Origin: SG8-39 sp041558415
GTDB taxonomy: Bacteria > Pseudomonadota > Gammaproteobacteria > Burkholderiales > SG8-39
Direction of reading: 5' to 3'
Assembly: GCA_041558415.1 (NCBI GenBank)
Contig: JBFFEY010000001.1
Span: 62,001-126,000, forward strand
DNA length: 64,000 bases
The notes under the pieces were generated by a model. The model was not told the DNA's origin. It saw only the letters and a program-made list of their open reading frames with translations, and made no database searches. Positions 45,406 through 53,195 of this stretch are shown in pieces; position 1 is the first letter of the stretch; each line of letters starts with the position of its first letter. A program made the position numbers and the translations under genes.

Positions 45406-46266
45406 ATGGGGACCGCGGAGTTCTACGCGCGATTCGAGCAGCGCTACGAGCCGGGGATCGGCCGCGCACTGGTCTTCGCGCTGATCGTCCATCTGGTGCT
45501 GCTCGGCATCCTGTTCGTCGGTGTGCGCTGGCAGAGCCACCGCCCCACGCCCGTGACGGTGGAGCTGTTCCGGGCGGCGCCGGCACCGGCGCCCAGGCCC
45601 GTCGTCAAGGTGGAACCGCCGAAGCCCGCGCCACCAAAGCCCGAGCCGCCCAAACCCGTGCCGAAGGTCGAGGCGCCGGCGCCGCGACCGGAGCCGAAGA
45701 TCGCGCCAAAACCGGAGCCGCGCATCGAAAAGCCCGACATCGCGCAGCAGGCGGCGCCGAAGCCGGAACCCAAGCCGAAGCCGAAACCGGTGGCCAAGGT
45801 GGAACCGAAGCCCAAGCCGAAGCCGGCGCCCAAGGTCGAAGCCAAGCCCAAACCCAAGCCGCAGCCGTCGCCCAGTGTGGCGGCACGCAATGAGATGCGC
45901 GCGGAGCTGGCGCGCGAAGAGGCGGCGATACGCGCGCAGCGCCAGGAGGCGGAGCTGCGCGCGCTGCTCGCCCGCGAGGCGCGCGCGCGCGCGCTGGCGA
46001 GCTGGACCGACAAGATCCGCGCCAAGATCCGCGGCAATATCATTCTGCCGCCGGCGATGACCGGAAATCCGGAGGCGATTTTCGACGTGGTGCTGTTGCC
46101 GACGGGCGACGTGCTCGGCACGCCGCGCCTGCGCCGCTCGAGCGGCGACCCGCGCTACGACGACGCCGTGCTGCGCGCGATCCTGAAATCCTCGCCGTTG
46201 CCGCGTCCCGACGACCCGAACGTCTTCACACGCAACCTCGAGCTGCGTTTCCGACCGCAGGATTGA
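45406..46266 (+). CDS. tolA: Tol-Pal protein TolA (TonB-like C-terminus)
   Basis: A 286-residue protein spanning the periplasm from the inner membrane to Pal/TolB. N-terminal helix about 22-43. The middle (about 63-160) is a long Pro/Lys/Glu repeat (for example PKPEPKPKPKPVAKVEPKPK), resembling the TonB rod rather than the long alpha-helix of E. coli TolA. A short helical Ala/Arg/Glu segment follows (about 165-200), then a TonB-C domain with SGDPRYDDAVLRAI. It starts directly after the tolR stop and ends in a TTGA overlap with tolB. Confidence 0.93.
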   Translation: MGTAEFYARFEQRYEPGIGRALVFALIVHLVLLGILFVGVRWQSHRPTPVTVELFRAAPAPAPRPVVKVEPPKPAPPKPEPPKPVPKVEAPAPRPEPKIAPKPEPRIEKPDIAQQAAPKPEPKPKPKPVAKVEPKPKPKPAPKVEAKPKPKPQPSPSVAARNEMRAELAREEAAIRAQRQEAELRALLAREARARALASWTDKIRAKIRGNIILPPAMTGNPEAIFDVVLLPTGDVLGTPRLRRSSGDPRYDDAVLRAILKSSPLPRPDDPNVFTRNLELRFRPQD

Positions 46267-46271
46267 TCCGC

Positions 46272-47618
46272 ATGGCCACGTTAGAATTACGCGCTGTGAT
46301 AAAACGCGCGAAGCATCGAACCGCCGTCGCAGCGTACGTGCCGCTGCGCGCCGTCTGCGTTTTGTTGAGTCTGCTGCTCGCACTCGCGGCGCAACCGGCT
46401 GTTGCACAGCTCACCATCGAGATTACCGGCGCGGGCGAAAAGCGCCTGCCGATCGCGATCGTGCCGCTCGCCGGCGAAGGCGTGCTGTCCTCGAGCATCT
46501 CGTCGATCGTGCGCGCAGACCTCGAGCGCAGTGGCCTGTTCCGCGGCATCGAGACGCCGATCCTGAAGCCGCATCCCACGGAGGCGTCGAACGTCGACTA
46601 CGCGGAGTGGCGCGCGCGGCTGGCCGACGCGCTGGTGCTCGGATCGGTCGCGAACCGGCCGGACGGCAAGTTCGAAGTGCGCTTCCGGCTGTTCGATGTC
46701 GTGAAGCAGACGGCCATCGGCGGCGTCGCCTATACGCTGACGCGCGAACAGGCGCGGGCCACCGCGCATCGCATCGCCGACTACGTTTACGAAAAGCTTA
46801 CCGGCGAGAAAGGCGTGTTCTCGACCAAGGTCGCCTACGTGGTCAAGCGCGGCACCGTCTACGAGCTGCAGATCGCCGACGCGGATGGCGCGAACGGTTT
46901 CTTCGTGTTGCGCTCGAACGAGCCGATCCTGTCGCCGGTCTGGTCGCCGGATGGCAGCCAGCTCGCCTATGTGTCCTTCGAGCAGAAGAAGCCCATCGTC
47001 TACGTGCACTCGCTGCGCGACGGACGGCGCCGCGTGGCGGCGAATTTCAAGGGTTCGAATTCGGCGCCGGCCTGGTCACCGGACGGCAACACGCTTGCCG
47101 TGTCGCTGTCGCGTGAAGGCGGGTCACAGCTGTTCCTCGTCAACCCGGACGGCAGCAACGTGCGGCGGCTGACGCGCACGAGCGCGATCGACACCGAGCC
47201 GCGCTTCTCGCCCGATGGGCAGTTCCTGTACTTCACGTCCGACCGTGGCGGAAGCCCGCAGATCTACCGCATGCCGGTTGCCGGCGGATCCGCGCAGCGC
47301 GTCACCTTCGAGGGCAGCTACAACGTGTCGCCGCGCATCAGCCCGGACGGCCGGCGGCTTGCCTTCATCCACCGCAACGAGGGCCGTTTCCAGGCCGCGC
47401 TGCTCGACCTGGAAACGCGGCAGATGCAGATCCTGACCGACAGCGCGCGCGACGAGTCGCCGAGCTTCGCGCCGAACGGCCGAATGATTCTGCTCGCCAC
47501 GGTCATCGGCGGACGCGGTGTGCTTTCCGCCGTGTCGGCCGATGGTCGCGTCAAGCAGCGACTCAGCGTCACCGCAGGCGACGTGCGCGAGCCCGCCTGG
47601 GGCCCCTTTATTCAGTGA
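46272..47618 (+). CDS. tolB: Tol-Pal periplasmic protein TolB
   Basis: Periplasmic protein with an N-terminal TolB_N domain and a six-bladed beta-propeller that binds Pal. Propeller repeats are clear (SPVWSPDGSQLAYVSFE, APAWSPDGNTLAVSLSR, EPRFSPDGQFLYFTSDR). The signal peptide is long, with the hydrophobic stretch at about 26-45 ending in AVAQL. ATG 46272 is used. A TTG at 46263 overlapping the tolA stop and a GTG at 46296 are alternatives. Confidence 0.95.
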   Translation: MATLELRAVIKRAKHRTAVAAYVPLRAVCVLLSLLLALAAQPAVAQLTIEITGAGEKRLPIAIVPLAGEGVLSSSISSIVRADLERSGLFRGIETPILKPHPTEASNVDYAEWRARLADALVLGSVANRPDGKFEVRFRLFDVVKQTAIGGVAYTLTREQARATAHRIADYVYEKLTGEKGVFSTKVAYVVKRGTVYELQIADADGANGFFVLRSNEPILSPVWSPDGSQLAYVSFEQKKPIVYVHSLRDGRRRVAANFKGSNSAPAWSPDGNTLAVSLSREGGSQLFLVNPDGSNVRRLTRTSAIDTEPRFSPDGQFLYFTSDRGGSPQIYRMPVAGGSAQRVTFEGSYNVSPRISPDGRRLAFIHRNEGRFQAALLDLETRQMQILTDSARDESPSFAPNGRMILLATVIGGRGVLSAVSADGRVKQRLSVTAGDVREPAWGPFIQ

Positions 47619-47632
47619 CAAGGAGAACCACT

Positions 47633-48160
47633 ATGCGCGCTTTCTGGATTGCCGTCCTTTGCGCCTTGCTCGCCGCCTGTGCGAGCACGTCGGAACAATC
47701 GCCGGCGGGCGTCGAGGATCGCAAACCGGGCGCCGAGGCGCGCGGCGCCGAGGGCGGCGGCCCGGGCAGCGTCGATCTCACCGCCGGTCAGCGCGCCGCG
47801 CTGACCGACCCGTCGAGCCCACTTTCCAAGCGTTCGATCTTCTACGACTTCGACAAATACGACGTGAAGCCGGAGTACCGCCCGCTGGTGGAGGCGCACG
47901 CCAGGTTTCTGCGCGACAATCCTGGCATGAAGATGCTGATCCTGGGCAACACCGACGAGCGCGGCAGTCGCGAGTACAACATCGCGCTCGGCCAGCGCCG
48001 CTCGGACGGCGTAAAGCGCATGCTGCTGCTGCTCGGCGCGCGCGAGGACCAGGTCGAGTCCGTCAGCCTGGGCGAGGAGAAGCCGCGCGCGCAGGGCTCG
48101 AGCGAGGACGCCTGGGCGCAGAACCGGCGCAGCGACATCCTCTATCAGGGCGAATATTGA
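47633..48160 (+). CDS. pal: Peptidoglycan-associated lipoprotein Pal
   Basis: Outer-membrane lipoprotein of 175 residues. The lipobox is LLAAC (about 12-16), followed by a flexible Gly/Glu-rich linker and the OmpA-like peptidoglycan-binding domain (IFYDFDKYDVKPEYR about 70-84; GNTDERGSREYNIALGQRR about 109-127). AAGGAGAACC precedes the ATG. The stop overlaps the cpoB ATG by one base. Confidence 0.97.
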   Translation: MRAFWIAVLCALLAACASTSEQSPAGVEDRKPGAEARGAEGGGPGSVDLTAGQRAALTDPSSPLSKRSIFYDFDKYDVKPEYRPLVEAHARFLRDNPGMKMLILGNTDERGSREYNIALGQRRSDGVKRMLLLLGAREDQVESVSLGEEKPRAQGSSEDAWAQNRRSDILYQGEY

Positions 48161-48888
48161 TGCGCCAGCGTGCCGCCGCACTGGTGTTCGTGGCCTTGAC
48201 GCTGCCGCTGCCGGCGGTGGCGCAGCTGTTCGGCAGCGACGAAGCATTCCAGAAAGAAGTCCGCTCGCGTCTCGACAAGCTCGAAGCGAACTCCGCCGAG
48301 CGGCGCCTGCTGATCGATCTGGCGAACCAGATCGATCTGTTGCGCGCCGACGTGGCGCGCATGCGGGGCGAGGTCGAGCTGCTGGTGCATCGCATCGACA
48401 CGCTGGAGAAGCGCCAGAAGGACCTGTATCTGGACATCGATACGCGCCTGCGCAAGCTCGAGCCGCCGGTGCCCGGCGGCTCGCCCGGCGGTGAAGCGCA
48501 GGCCACGCCCAATGAAGCGAAGGCGTACGAGGAAGCGCTCAACCAGTTCAAGCTTGGCAAGTACTCGACCGCGATTTCCGCGTTCGAGGTCTTCCTCAAG
48601 ACCTTTCCCACCAGTCCGCTCGCGCCGTCGGCGCAGTACTGGATCGGCAATTCCTATTTCGCCAAGCGCGACTACAAGAATTCCCTTGCCGCGCAGCAGA
48701 AGGTGCTGAGCGACTGGCCGGACAACCCGAAGGCGGCGGATGCGATGCTCAACATCGCGAGCTCGCAGGAGGCGCTCGGCGATCGGCGCGGCGCGCAGGA
48801 GACGCTCAAGGACCTGATCCAGCGCTATCCGGCGAGCCCGGCCGCGGCAAGCGCGAAGCAGCGGCTGGAACGGAACGCACGGCGCTGA
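48160..48888 (+). CDS. cpoB: Cell division coordinator CpoB (YbgF)
   Basis: Periplasmic TPR protein of 242 residues that links Tol-Pal with peptidoglycan synthesis. Signal peptide about 1-21, a trimerising coiled coil (about 40-95, LIDLANQIDLLRADVARMRG) and C-terminal TPRs (EALNQFKLGKYSTAISAFEV and following). It ends with RRGAQETLKDLIQRYPASPA. The stop shares CTGA with the apparent start of queC. Confidence 0.94.
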   Translation: MRQRAAALVFVALTLPLPAVAQLFGSDEAFQKEVRSRLDKLEANSAERRLLIDLANQIDLLRADVARMRGEVELLVHRIDTLEKRQKDLYLDIDTRLRKLEPPVPGGSPGGEAQATPNEAKAYEEALNQFKLGKYSTAISAFEVFLKTFPTSPLAPSAQYWIGNSYFAKRDYKNSLAAQQKVLSDWPDNPKAADAMLNIASSQEALGDRRGAQETLKDLIQRYPASPAAASAKQRLERNARR

Positions 48889-49562
48889 ACGCCGTCGTCC
48901 TTCTCTCGGGCGGGCTCGATTCGGCGACCACGCTCGCCTGGGCGCGGCGCGAAGGCTATGCCTGCCATGCACTGAGCGTCGACTACGGCCAGCGTCATGC
49001 CGCGGAACTGGCCGCGGCCGCAAACATCGCCAGGGTGCTCGGTGCGCGCGAGCACCGCGTCGCGCGGCTCGACGCGTCGATCTTCCAGGGCTCGGCGCTC
49101 ACCGATGCGGCGGTCGCGGTGCCGGTCGACGGTGCCGGCGGCGGCATTCCGGTCACCTACGTGCCGGCGCGCAACACGATCCTGCTCGCGCTCGCCCTCG
49201 GCTGGGCCGAGGTGCTCGATGCGCGCCACATCTTCATCGGCGCGAACGCGGTCGACTACTCGGGCTATCCCGACTGCCGGCCCGAGTACCTGCACGCGTT
49301 CGAGGCCATGGCGAACCTGGCGACCAAGGCGGCCCTCGAGGGACGTCACATCGAGATCCGCGCGCCGCTCATCGACCTGCCCAAGGCCGAGATCGTGCGC
49401 CGCGCGATCGCATTCGGCATCGACCCGGCGGTGACGGTGAGCTGCTACCAGGCCGATGACGAAGGCCGTGCCTGCGGACGCTGCGACGCCTGCCGCATCC
49501 GGCGCGCGGGTTTCGAGGCCGCGGGTGTCGACGACCCCACGCGCTATCGCGTGGCCGGATAA
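48885..49562 (+). CDS. queC: 7-cyano-7-deazaguanine synthase QueC with apparent CTG start
   Basis: ATP-dependent ligase making preQ0 in queuosine synthesis, 225 residues. The PP-loop is VVLLSGGLDSATTL (about 4-17). The substrate region is YVPARNTILLALALGWAEV, and four zinc cysteines are visible (SCYQADDEG then CGRCDAC). The only in-frame ATG/GTG/TTG lies at 49035, past the PP-loop, so it cannot be the true start. CTG 48885, overlapping the cpoB TGA (CTGA), gives the normal family N-terminus. The usual companion queE is not adjacent. Confidence 0.9.
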   Translation: MNAVVLLSGGLDSATTLAWARREGYACHALSVDYGQRHAAELAAAANIARVLGAREHRVARLDASIFQGSALTDAAVAVPVDGAGGGIPVTYVPARNTILLALALGWAEVLDARHIFIGANAVDYSGYPDCRPEYLHAFEAMANLATKAALEGRHIEIRAPLIDLPKAEIVRRAIAFGIDPAVTVSCYQADDEGRACGRCDACRIRRAGFEAAGVDDPTRYRVAG

Positions 49563-49667
49563 GCCACGTTGATTGGCGCCTAGGCCGATTCGAGGCGCGT
49601 GCCGCGCGGCCTGCGCAGCGATCCGCTATAGTCGCCGGGTTTTTCGAGCCAGCGGGAGGGGGAGCCC

Positions 49668-50786
49668 GTGACCGAAGCCAATCCTGACCAGATCGCCACG
49701 TACGTCACCTGGGGCGCGTTCGTCCTCGCTTTCGTCTTCGGCGCGGTCGCCAACAAGACCAACTTCTGCACCATGGGCGCGGTTTCCGACTGGGTCAACA
49801 TGGGCGACACCAGCCGCATGCGCATGTGGCTGCTGGCGATCGCCGTGGCAGTGCTCGGCGCGAACGGCCTGCAGCTCGCCGGCGTCGTCGACCTGTCGAA
49901 GAGCATCTATCAGGCGCCGAACTTCACCTGGCTCTCCTATGTCGTCGGCGGCTTCCTCTTCGGCGTCGGCATGACCCTGGGCTCGGGCTGCGGCTCGAAG
50001 ACGCTGGTCCGCATCGGCGGCGGCAACCTGAAATCGCTCGTCGTGTTCGTCTTCCTCGGCATCGCCGCCTACATGACGCTGCGCGGACTGTTCGGCGCGT
50101 TCCGCGTCGGCGTGCTCGAACAGGCCTCGGTCGCGTTGGCCGGCGGGCAGGACCTGCCTTCCATCGTCGCGCGCACCGTCGGCGGCGCCAAAGGCACCTG
50201 GGTCACCGCGCTCTCGCTCATCGTCGGTCTAGGCCTCGTCTCCTTCGTCTACGCCAGCCGCGACTTCCGCTCGAGCTTCGACTACACCCTGGGTGGCGTC
50301 GTCACCGGCCTGGTGGTGATCGGCGGCTGGTGGGTGAGCGGCTCGCTCGGCCACATCGCCGAGCACCCGGAAACGCTGCAGGAGGCGTTCATCGCGACCA
50401 ACACCGGCCGCATGGAGTCGTTCTCCTTTGTCGCGCCGGCGGCGTTCGGGCTCGAGTACCTCATGCTGTGGACCGACACCACCAAGATCGTGACTTACGG
50501 CATCGCTTCGGCGCTCGGCGTGGTCGCCGGCTCGGCGGCCTACGCGCTCGCCACGAAGCAATTCCGCTGGGAAGGCTTCATCAACGCCGAGGACACCGCC
50601 AACCACATCATCGGCGGCATTCTGATGGGCTTCGGCGGCATCACGGCGCTCGGCTGCACCGTGGGCCAGGGCATCACGGGGTTTTCGACGCTCGCTCTGG
50701 GCTCGATCATCACCTTCGTCGCCATCGTCGCGGGTGCTGCGGCGACGATGAAGTGGCAGTACTGGCGCATGATGCGCGAGGCATAG
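49668..50786 (+). CDS. YeeE/YedE-family sulfur-compound transporter
   Basis: A 372-residue membrane protein with two YeeE/YedE repeats and about ten helices. Three cysteines lie in conserved loops: NKTNFCTMGAVSDW (about 29), TLGSGCGSKTLVRIGGG (about 108) and ALGCTVGQGITG (about 329). In the characterised thiosulfate transporter TsuA such cysteines pass thiosulfate along the channel. GTG 49668 follows GGGAGGGGGAG. It lies 1.4 kb from the sulfite dehydrogenase genes, which fits uptake of thiosulfate or a related sulfur species; the substrate is inferred. Confidence 0.88.
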   Translation: MTEANPDQIATYVTWGAFVLAFVFGAVANKTNFCTMGAVSDWVNMGDTSRMRMWLLAIAVAVLGANGLQLAGVVDLSKSIYQAPNFTWLSYVVGGFLFGVGMTLGSGCGSKTLVRIGGGNLKSLVVFVFLGIAAYMTLRGLFGAFRVGVLEQASVALAGGQDLPSIVARTVGGAKGTWVTALSLIVGLGLVSFVYASRDFRSSFDYTLGGVVTGLVVIGGWWVSGSLGHIAEHPETLQEAFIATNTGRMESFSFVAPAAFGLEYLMLWTDTTKIVTYGIASALGVVAGSAAYALATKQFRWEGFINAEDTANHIIGGILMGFGGITALGCTVGQGITGFSTLALGSIITFVAIVAGAAATMKWQYWRMMREA

Positions 50787-50795
50787 CGCGCTGCG

Positions 50796-50824
50796 TTGCA
50801 CCACCTCGCGCGAAGCCTTAAAAT
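50796..50824 (+). promoter_or_regulatory. Sigma-70 promoter of tRNA-Lys
   Basis: -35 TTGCAC (50796-50801), a 17-bp spacer and -10 TAAAAT (50819-50824) sit 16 bases before the mature tRNA 5' end. Both boxes are near consensus. Confidence 0.75.
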
Positions 50825-50839
50825 CCCGCCCTTCCCGTC

Positions 50840-50915
50840 GGGTCGTTAGCTCAGCTGGTAGAGCAGCGGACTTTTAATCCGTTGGTCGGCGGTTCGAATC
50901 CGCCACGACCTACCA
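50840..50915 (+). tRNA. tRNA-Lys (anticodon TTT)
   Basis: Cloverleaf with acceptor GGGTCGT pairing with ACGACCT (one G-T), D-arm TTAGCTCAGCTGGTAGAGCA, anticodon stem GCGGA/TCCGT with loop CTTTTAA (anticodon TTT), T-arm GGTTCGAATCC and an encoded CCA ending at 50915. Confidence 0.97.
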
Positions 50916-50923
50916 AATGCCGA

Positions 50924-50951
50924 AGGCCCCAGCGGTTGCTGGGGCCTTTTT
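50924..50951 (+). terminator. Terminator of tRNA-Lys
   Basis: A perfect 10-bp stem AGGCCCCAGC / GCTGGGGCCT with a GGTT loop is followed by TTTT, nine bases after the tRNA CCA end. Confidence 0.92.
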
Positions 50952-51071
50952 CCTTCTGCTTCAACCCGCTGCCTCCGATCGGCACCCGCCTCGGCGCGGC
51001 CGCAGTCTCTCTGCAGCATGTGCATCGGTGCCGTGTCGCGCGCTGGAGGCACTGGCCGCCAGAGTGAGGTT

Positions 51072-51099
51072 TGATCAAATCTATCCGCTGATCAAATCT
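51072..51099 (+). promoter_or_regulatory. Direct repeat TGATCAAATCT x2 upstream of soxC
   Basis: Two identical 11-bp copies (51072-51082 and 51089-51099) lie 17 bp apart, each containing the palindrome TGATCA. A weak -35-like TTGTAC follows at 51105-51110. The rest of 50952-51228 shows no gene. The arrangement looks like a tandem operator for the sulfite dehydrogenase genes; the regulator is unknown. Confidence 0.45.
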
Positions 51100-51228
51100 G
51101 CTGCTTGTACGCGGTGCCGGAATCCGGTATCCCACTCTAAAAGAAGGGTGTCGGCCGCGCGTCTCTCGGCTCTTGTGAGACGCTCGGTAACCGGCGCACG
51201 ACAAACCGACAACCAGGAGGAGGCTGCC

Positions 51229-52557
51229 ATGTCGAAGGAATCCAAGGACGACCCGATCTTTTCCGAATCGAAGCTCGACCTCTTCGAGATCTATGCCCGC
51301 GACCCCGAGCGCGCTGACAAACTGGTCTTCGGCCGCATCCCCTACCCGGACCGACGGGGGTTCCTGAAGGGCGCGGGCCTCGCGACGATGGGCGCTCTGG
51401 TCGGGGCTGCCATCCCGTTCCATCGCAACATGCCTGCCGGGTTCATTCCGGAGGCCATGGCTGCGACCGACATGACGATCAAGGGCAAGCAGGGACTGAC
51501 GATCCTGAACGACCGCCCGGTCAACGCGGAAACGCCGGCGCATCTGCTTGACGACGATGTGACGCCCACCGCACGACATTTCATCCGCAACAACGGCGTC
51601 CCGCCGGAAAGCGTGAACCCCGACAAATGGGTTCTGACGATCGACGGCCTGGTCGACAAGCCGCTGAAACTTTCGATCGCCGATCTCAAGAGCAAGTTCG
51701 AAGTGGTGAGCCGCAAGATCTGCATCGAATGCGGCGGCAACGGGCGGGCGTTCTTCGACCCCAAGGCGAAGGGCAACCAATGGACCCTGGGCGCGGTGGC
51801 TTGCTCCGAGTGGACGGGTGTACGCCTGGTCGACGTGTTGAAGGCCGCCGGCGTCAAGGACAAGGCGATCTACACCGCGCACTACGGCGCCGACACGCAC
51901 CTTTCCGGAAAGGCCGACAAGCTGCCCATTTCGAGGGGCGTGCCGATCAAGAAGGCGATGGATCCGAACAACCTGATCGCCTTCGCCATGAACGGGGAAG
52001 CGATTCATCCGATGAACGGGGCGCCGCTGAGGCTCCACATACCGGGGTGGCCGGGTTCGGTCTCTCACAAGTGGTTCACCCGCATGCAACTGCGCGACGT
52101 CGTGCACGACGGCCCGAAAATGACCGGTTCGGCGTATCGGATGCCGCCCCATCCGGTTGCGCCGGGCGCCAAGGTCAAGACCGAAGAAATGGTGTTCATC
52201 GAGTCGATGCCGGTCAAATCGCTGATCACCGCACCGGCAAGCGGCGTCAAGCTGCCCAAGGGGGAGCGCTCGGTCACGGTCCGCGGACATGCCTGGGCCG
52301 GAGACAACAAGGTCACGCGCGTCGATCTCTCGTTCGACTTCGGCGTTACCTGGGTCCAGGCGAAGCTCGACGATCCGCCCAATCCGTACGCGTGGCAGAG
52401 CTTCTCGCAGACCCTGCGCCTGCCGCAGGAGGGCTACTACGAAATCTGGGCGCGGGCCACCGACGACCAGGGACGCGCACAACCCTTCGCGATCGCGTGG
52501 AACCCGAAGGGTTACTTGAACAACTCCATGCATCGCATCTCGGTGTACGCGTCCTGA
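51229..52557 (+). CDS. soxC: Sulfite dehydrogenase molybdopterin subunit (SoxC-like)
   Basis: Molybdenum enzyme of the sulfite oxidase family, 442 residues, oxidising sulfite or Sox-bound sulfane sulfur in the periplasm. A twin-arginine signal RRGFLKGAGLATMGALVGA lies at about 41-59, after an unusually long polar N-terminus. The Mo-ligating cysteine is in CIECGGNGRAFF (about 165-176). The C-terminal dimerisation domain carries KVTRVDLSFDFGVTWVQA. AGGAGGAGG precedes the ATG. The stop overlaps the apparent CTG start of the cytochrome gene. SoxC versus SorA cannot be settled from this sequence alone. Confidence 0.88.
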   Translation: MSKESKDDPIFSESKLDLFEIYARDPERADKLVFGRIPYPDRRGFLKGAGLATMGALVGAAIPFHRNMPAGFIPEAMAATDMTIKGKQGLTILNDRPVNAETPAHLLDDDVTPTARHFIRNNGVPPESVNPDKWVLTIDGLVDKPLKLSIADLKSKFEVVSRKICIECGGNGRAFFDPKAKGNQWTLGAVACSEWTGVRLVDVLKAAGVKDKAIYTAHYGADTHLSGKADKLPISRGVPIKKAMDPNNLIAFAMNGEAIHPMNGAPLRLHIPGWPGSVSHKWFTRMQLRDVVHDGPKMTGSAYRMPPHPVAPGAKVKTEEMVFIESMPVKSLITAPASGVKLPKGERSVTVRGHAWAGDNKVTRVDLSFDFGVTWVQAKLDDPPNPYAWQSFSQTLRLPQEGYYEIWARATDDQGRAQPFAIAWNPKGYLNNSMHRISVYAS

Positions 52558-53171
52558 GACGGAAAAGCCTTTGCCTATCGGCCGCGGTTCTCGCGGTCGC
52601 GCTGGCCGGCCAGGGCGTGCTGTCCCTGGCCGCGTCGGCTGCCGAGCCGGCATCCACGGCCGCCGAGGCGGCCGAGGACTACGGCGGCCTGCCTGACGGC
52701 GTGGGTCGCACGGCCGTCTACTTCAACTGCACGGCCTGTCACTCCGTAAAACAATTCAGTCAGCAGCGGCTGTCGCGCGAGCAATGGGACGAGGTGCTCG
52801 ACCAGATGGTGGCGCGCAACAACATGCATCCGCTGCAACCATGGGCGCGCCGGCGGGTGCTGAACTACCTCACCACCCATTTCGGTGCCGAAATGGATAC
52901 CTGGCAGGGCCTGCCCGTCGGCAAGGGGCGCGAGGTGGTTTTCGGTCTGTGCCAGGCTTGTCACTCGCTCGCCATCGTCAAGCAGCAGGGCCTGAGTCGC
53001 GCTTCCTGGGATGACACGCTGAAGTGGATGGTCGAGGAGCAAGGGATGCCCGAGTTGGAGCCGGCGACTCGAAATCTGGTACTGGATTACCTGTCGACGC
53101 ACTACGGTTTGGGTGTGAAGTCTGCCCGTCCGGGGCCGACGACCGCGGGCGCGGCCGGCAGCCGGCGCTAG
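52554..53171 (+). CDS. Diheme cytochrome c, sulfite dehydrogenase partner, apparent CTG start
   Basis: A 205-residue secreted cytochrome with two similar domains, each with one heme site: CTACHSVKQFSQQRLS (about 62-77) and CQACHSLAIVKQQGLS (about 133-148). Each is followed by a W-containing helix and a Met-containing segment. The signal peptide (about 1-33) needs a start near 52554. No ATG, GTG or TTG fits, but CTG 52554 overlaps the soxC TGA as CTGA. It probably accepts electrons from the SoxC-like subunit. It is shorter than classical SoxD. Confidence 0.88.
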   Translation: MRRKSLCLSAAVLAVALAGQGVLSLAASAAEPASTAAEAAEDYGGLPDGVGRTAVYFNCTACHSVKQFSQQRLSREQWDEVLDQMVARNNMHPLQPWARRRVLNYLTTHFGAEMDTWQGLPVGKGREVVFGLCQACHSLAIVKQQGLSRASWDDTLKWMVEEQGMPELEPATRNLVLDYLSTHYGLGVKSARPGPTTAGAAGSRR

Positions 53172-53195
53172 GCAGGTCCGTCGCGACCGAGGCGG

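Noticed and set aside
45600..45880. Repetitive DNA that might be a tandem-repeat array
   Set aside because: It is the Pro/Lys/Glu coding repeat of TolA, in frame and of expected position.
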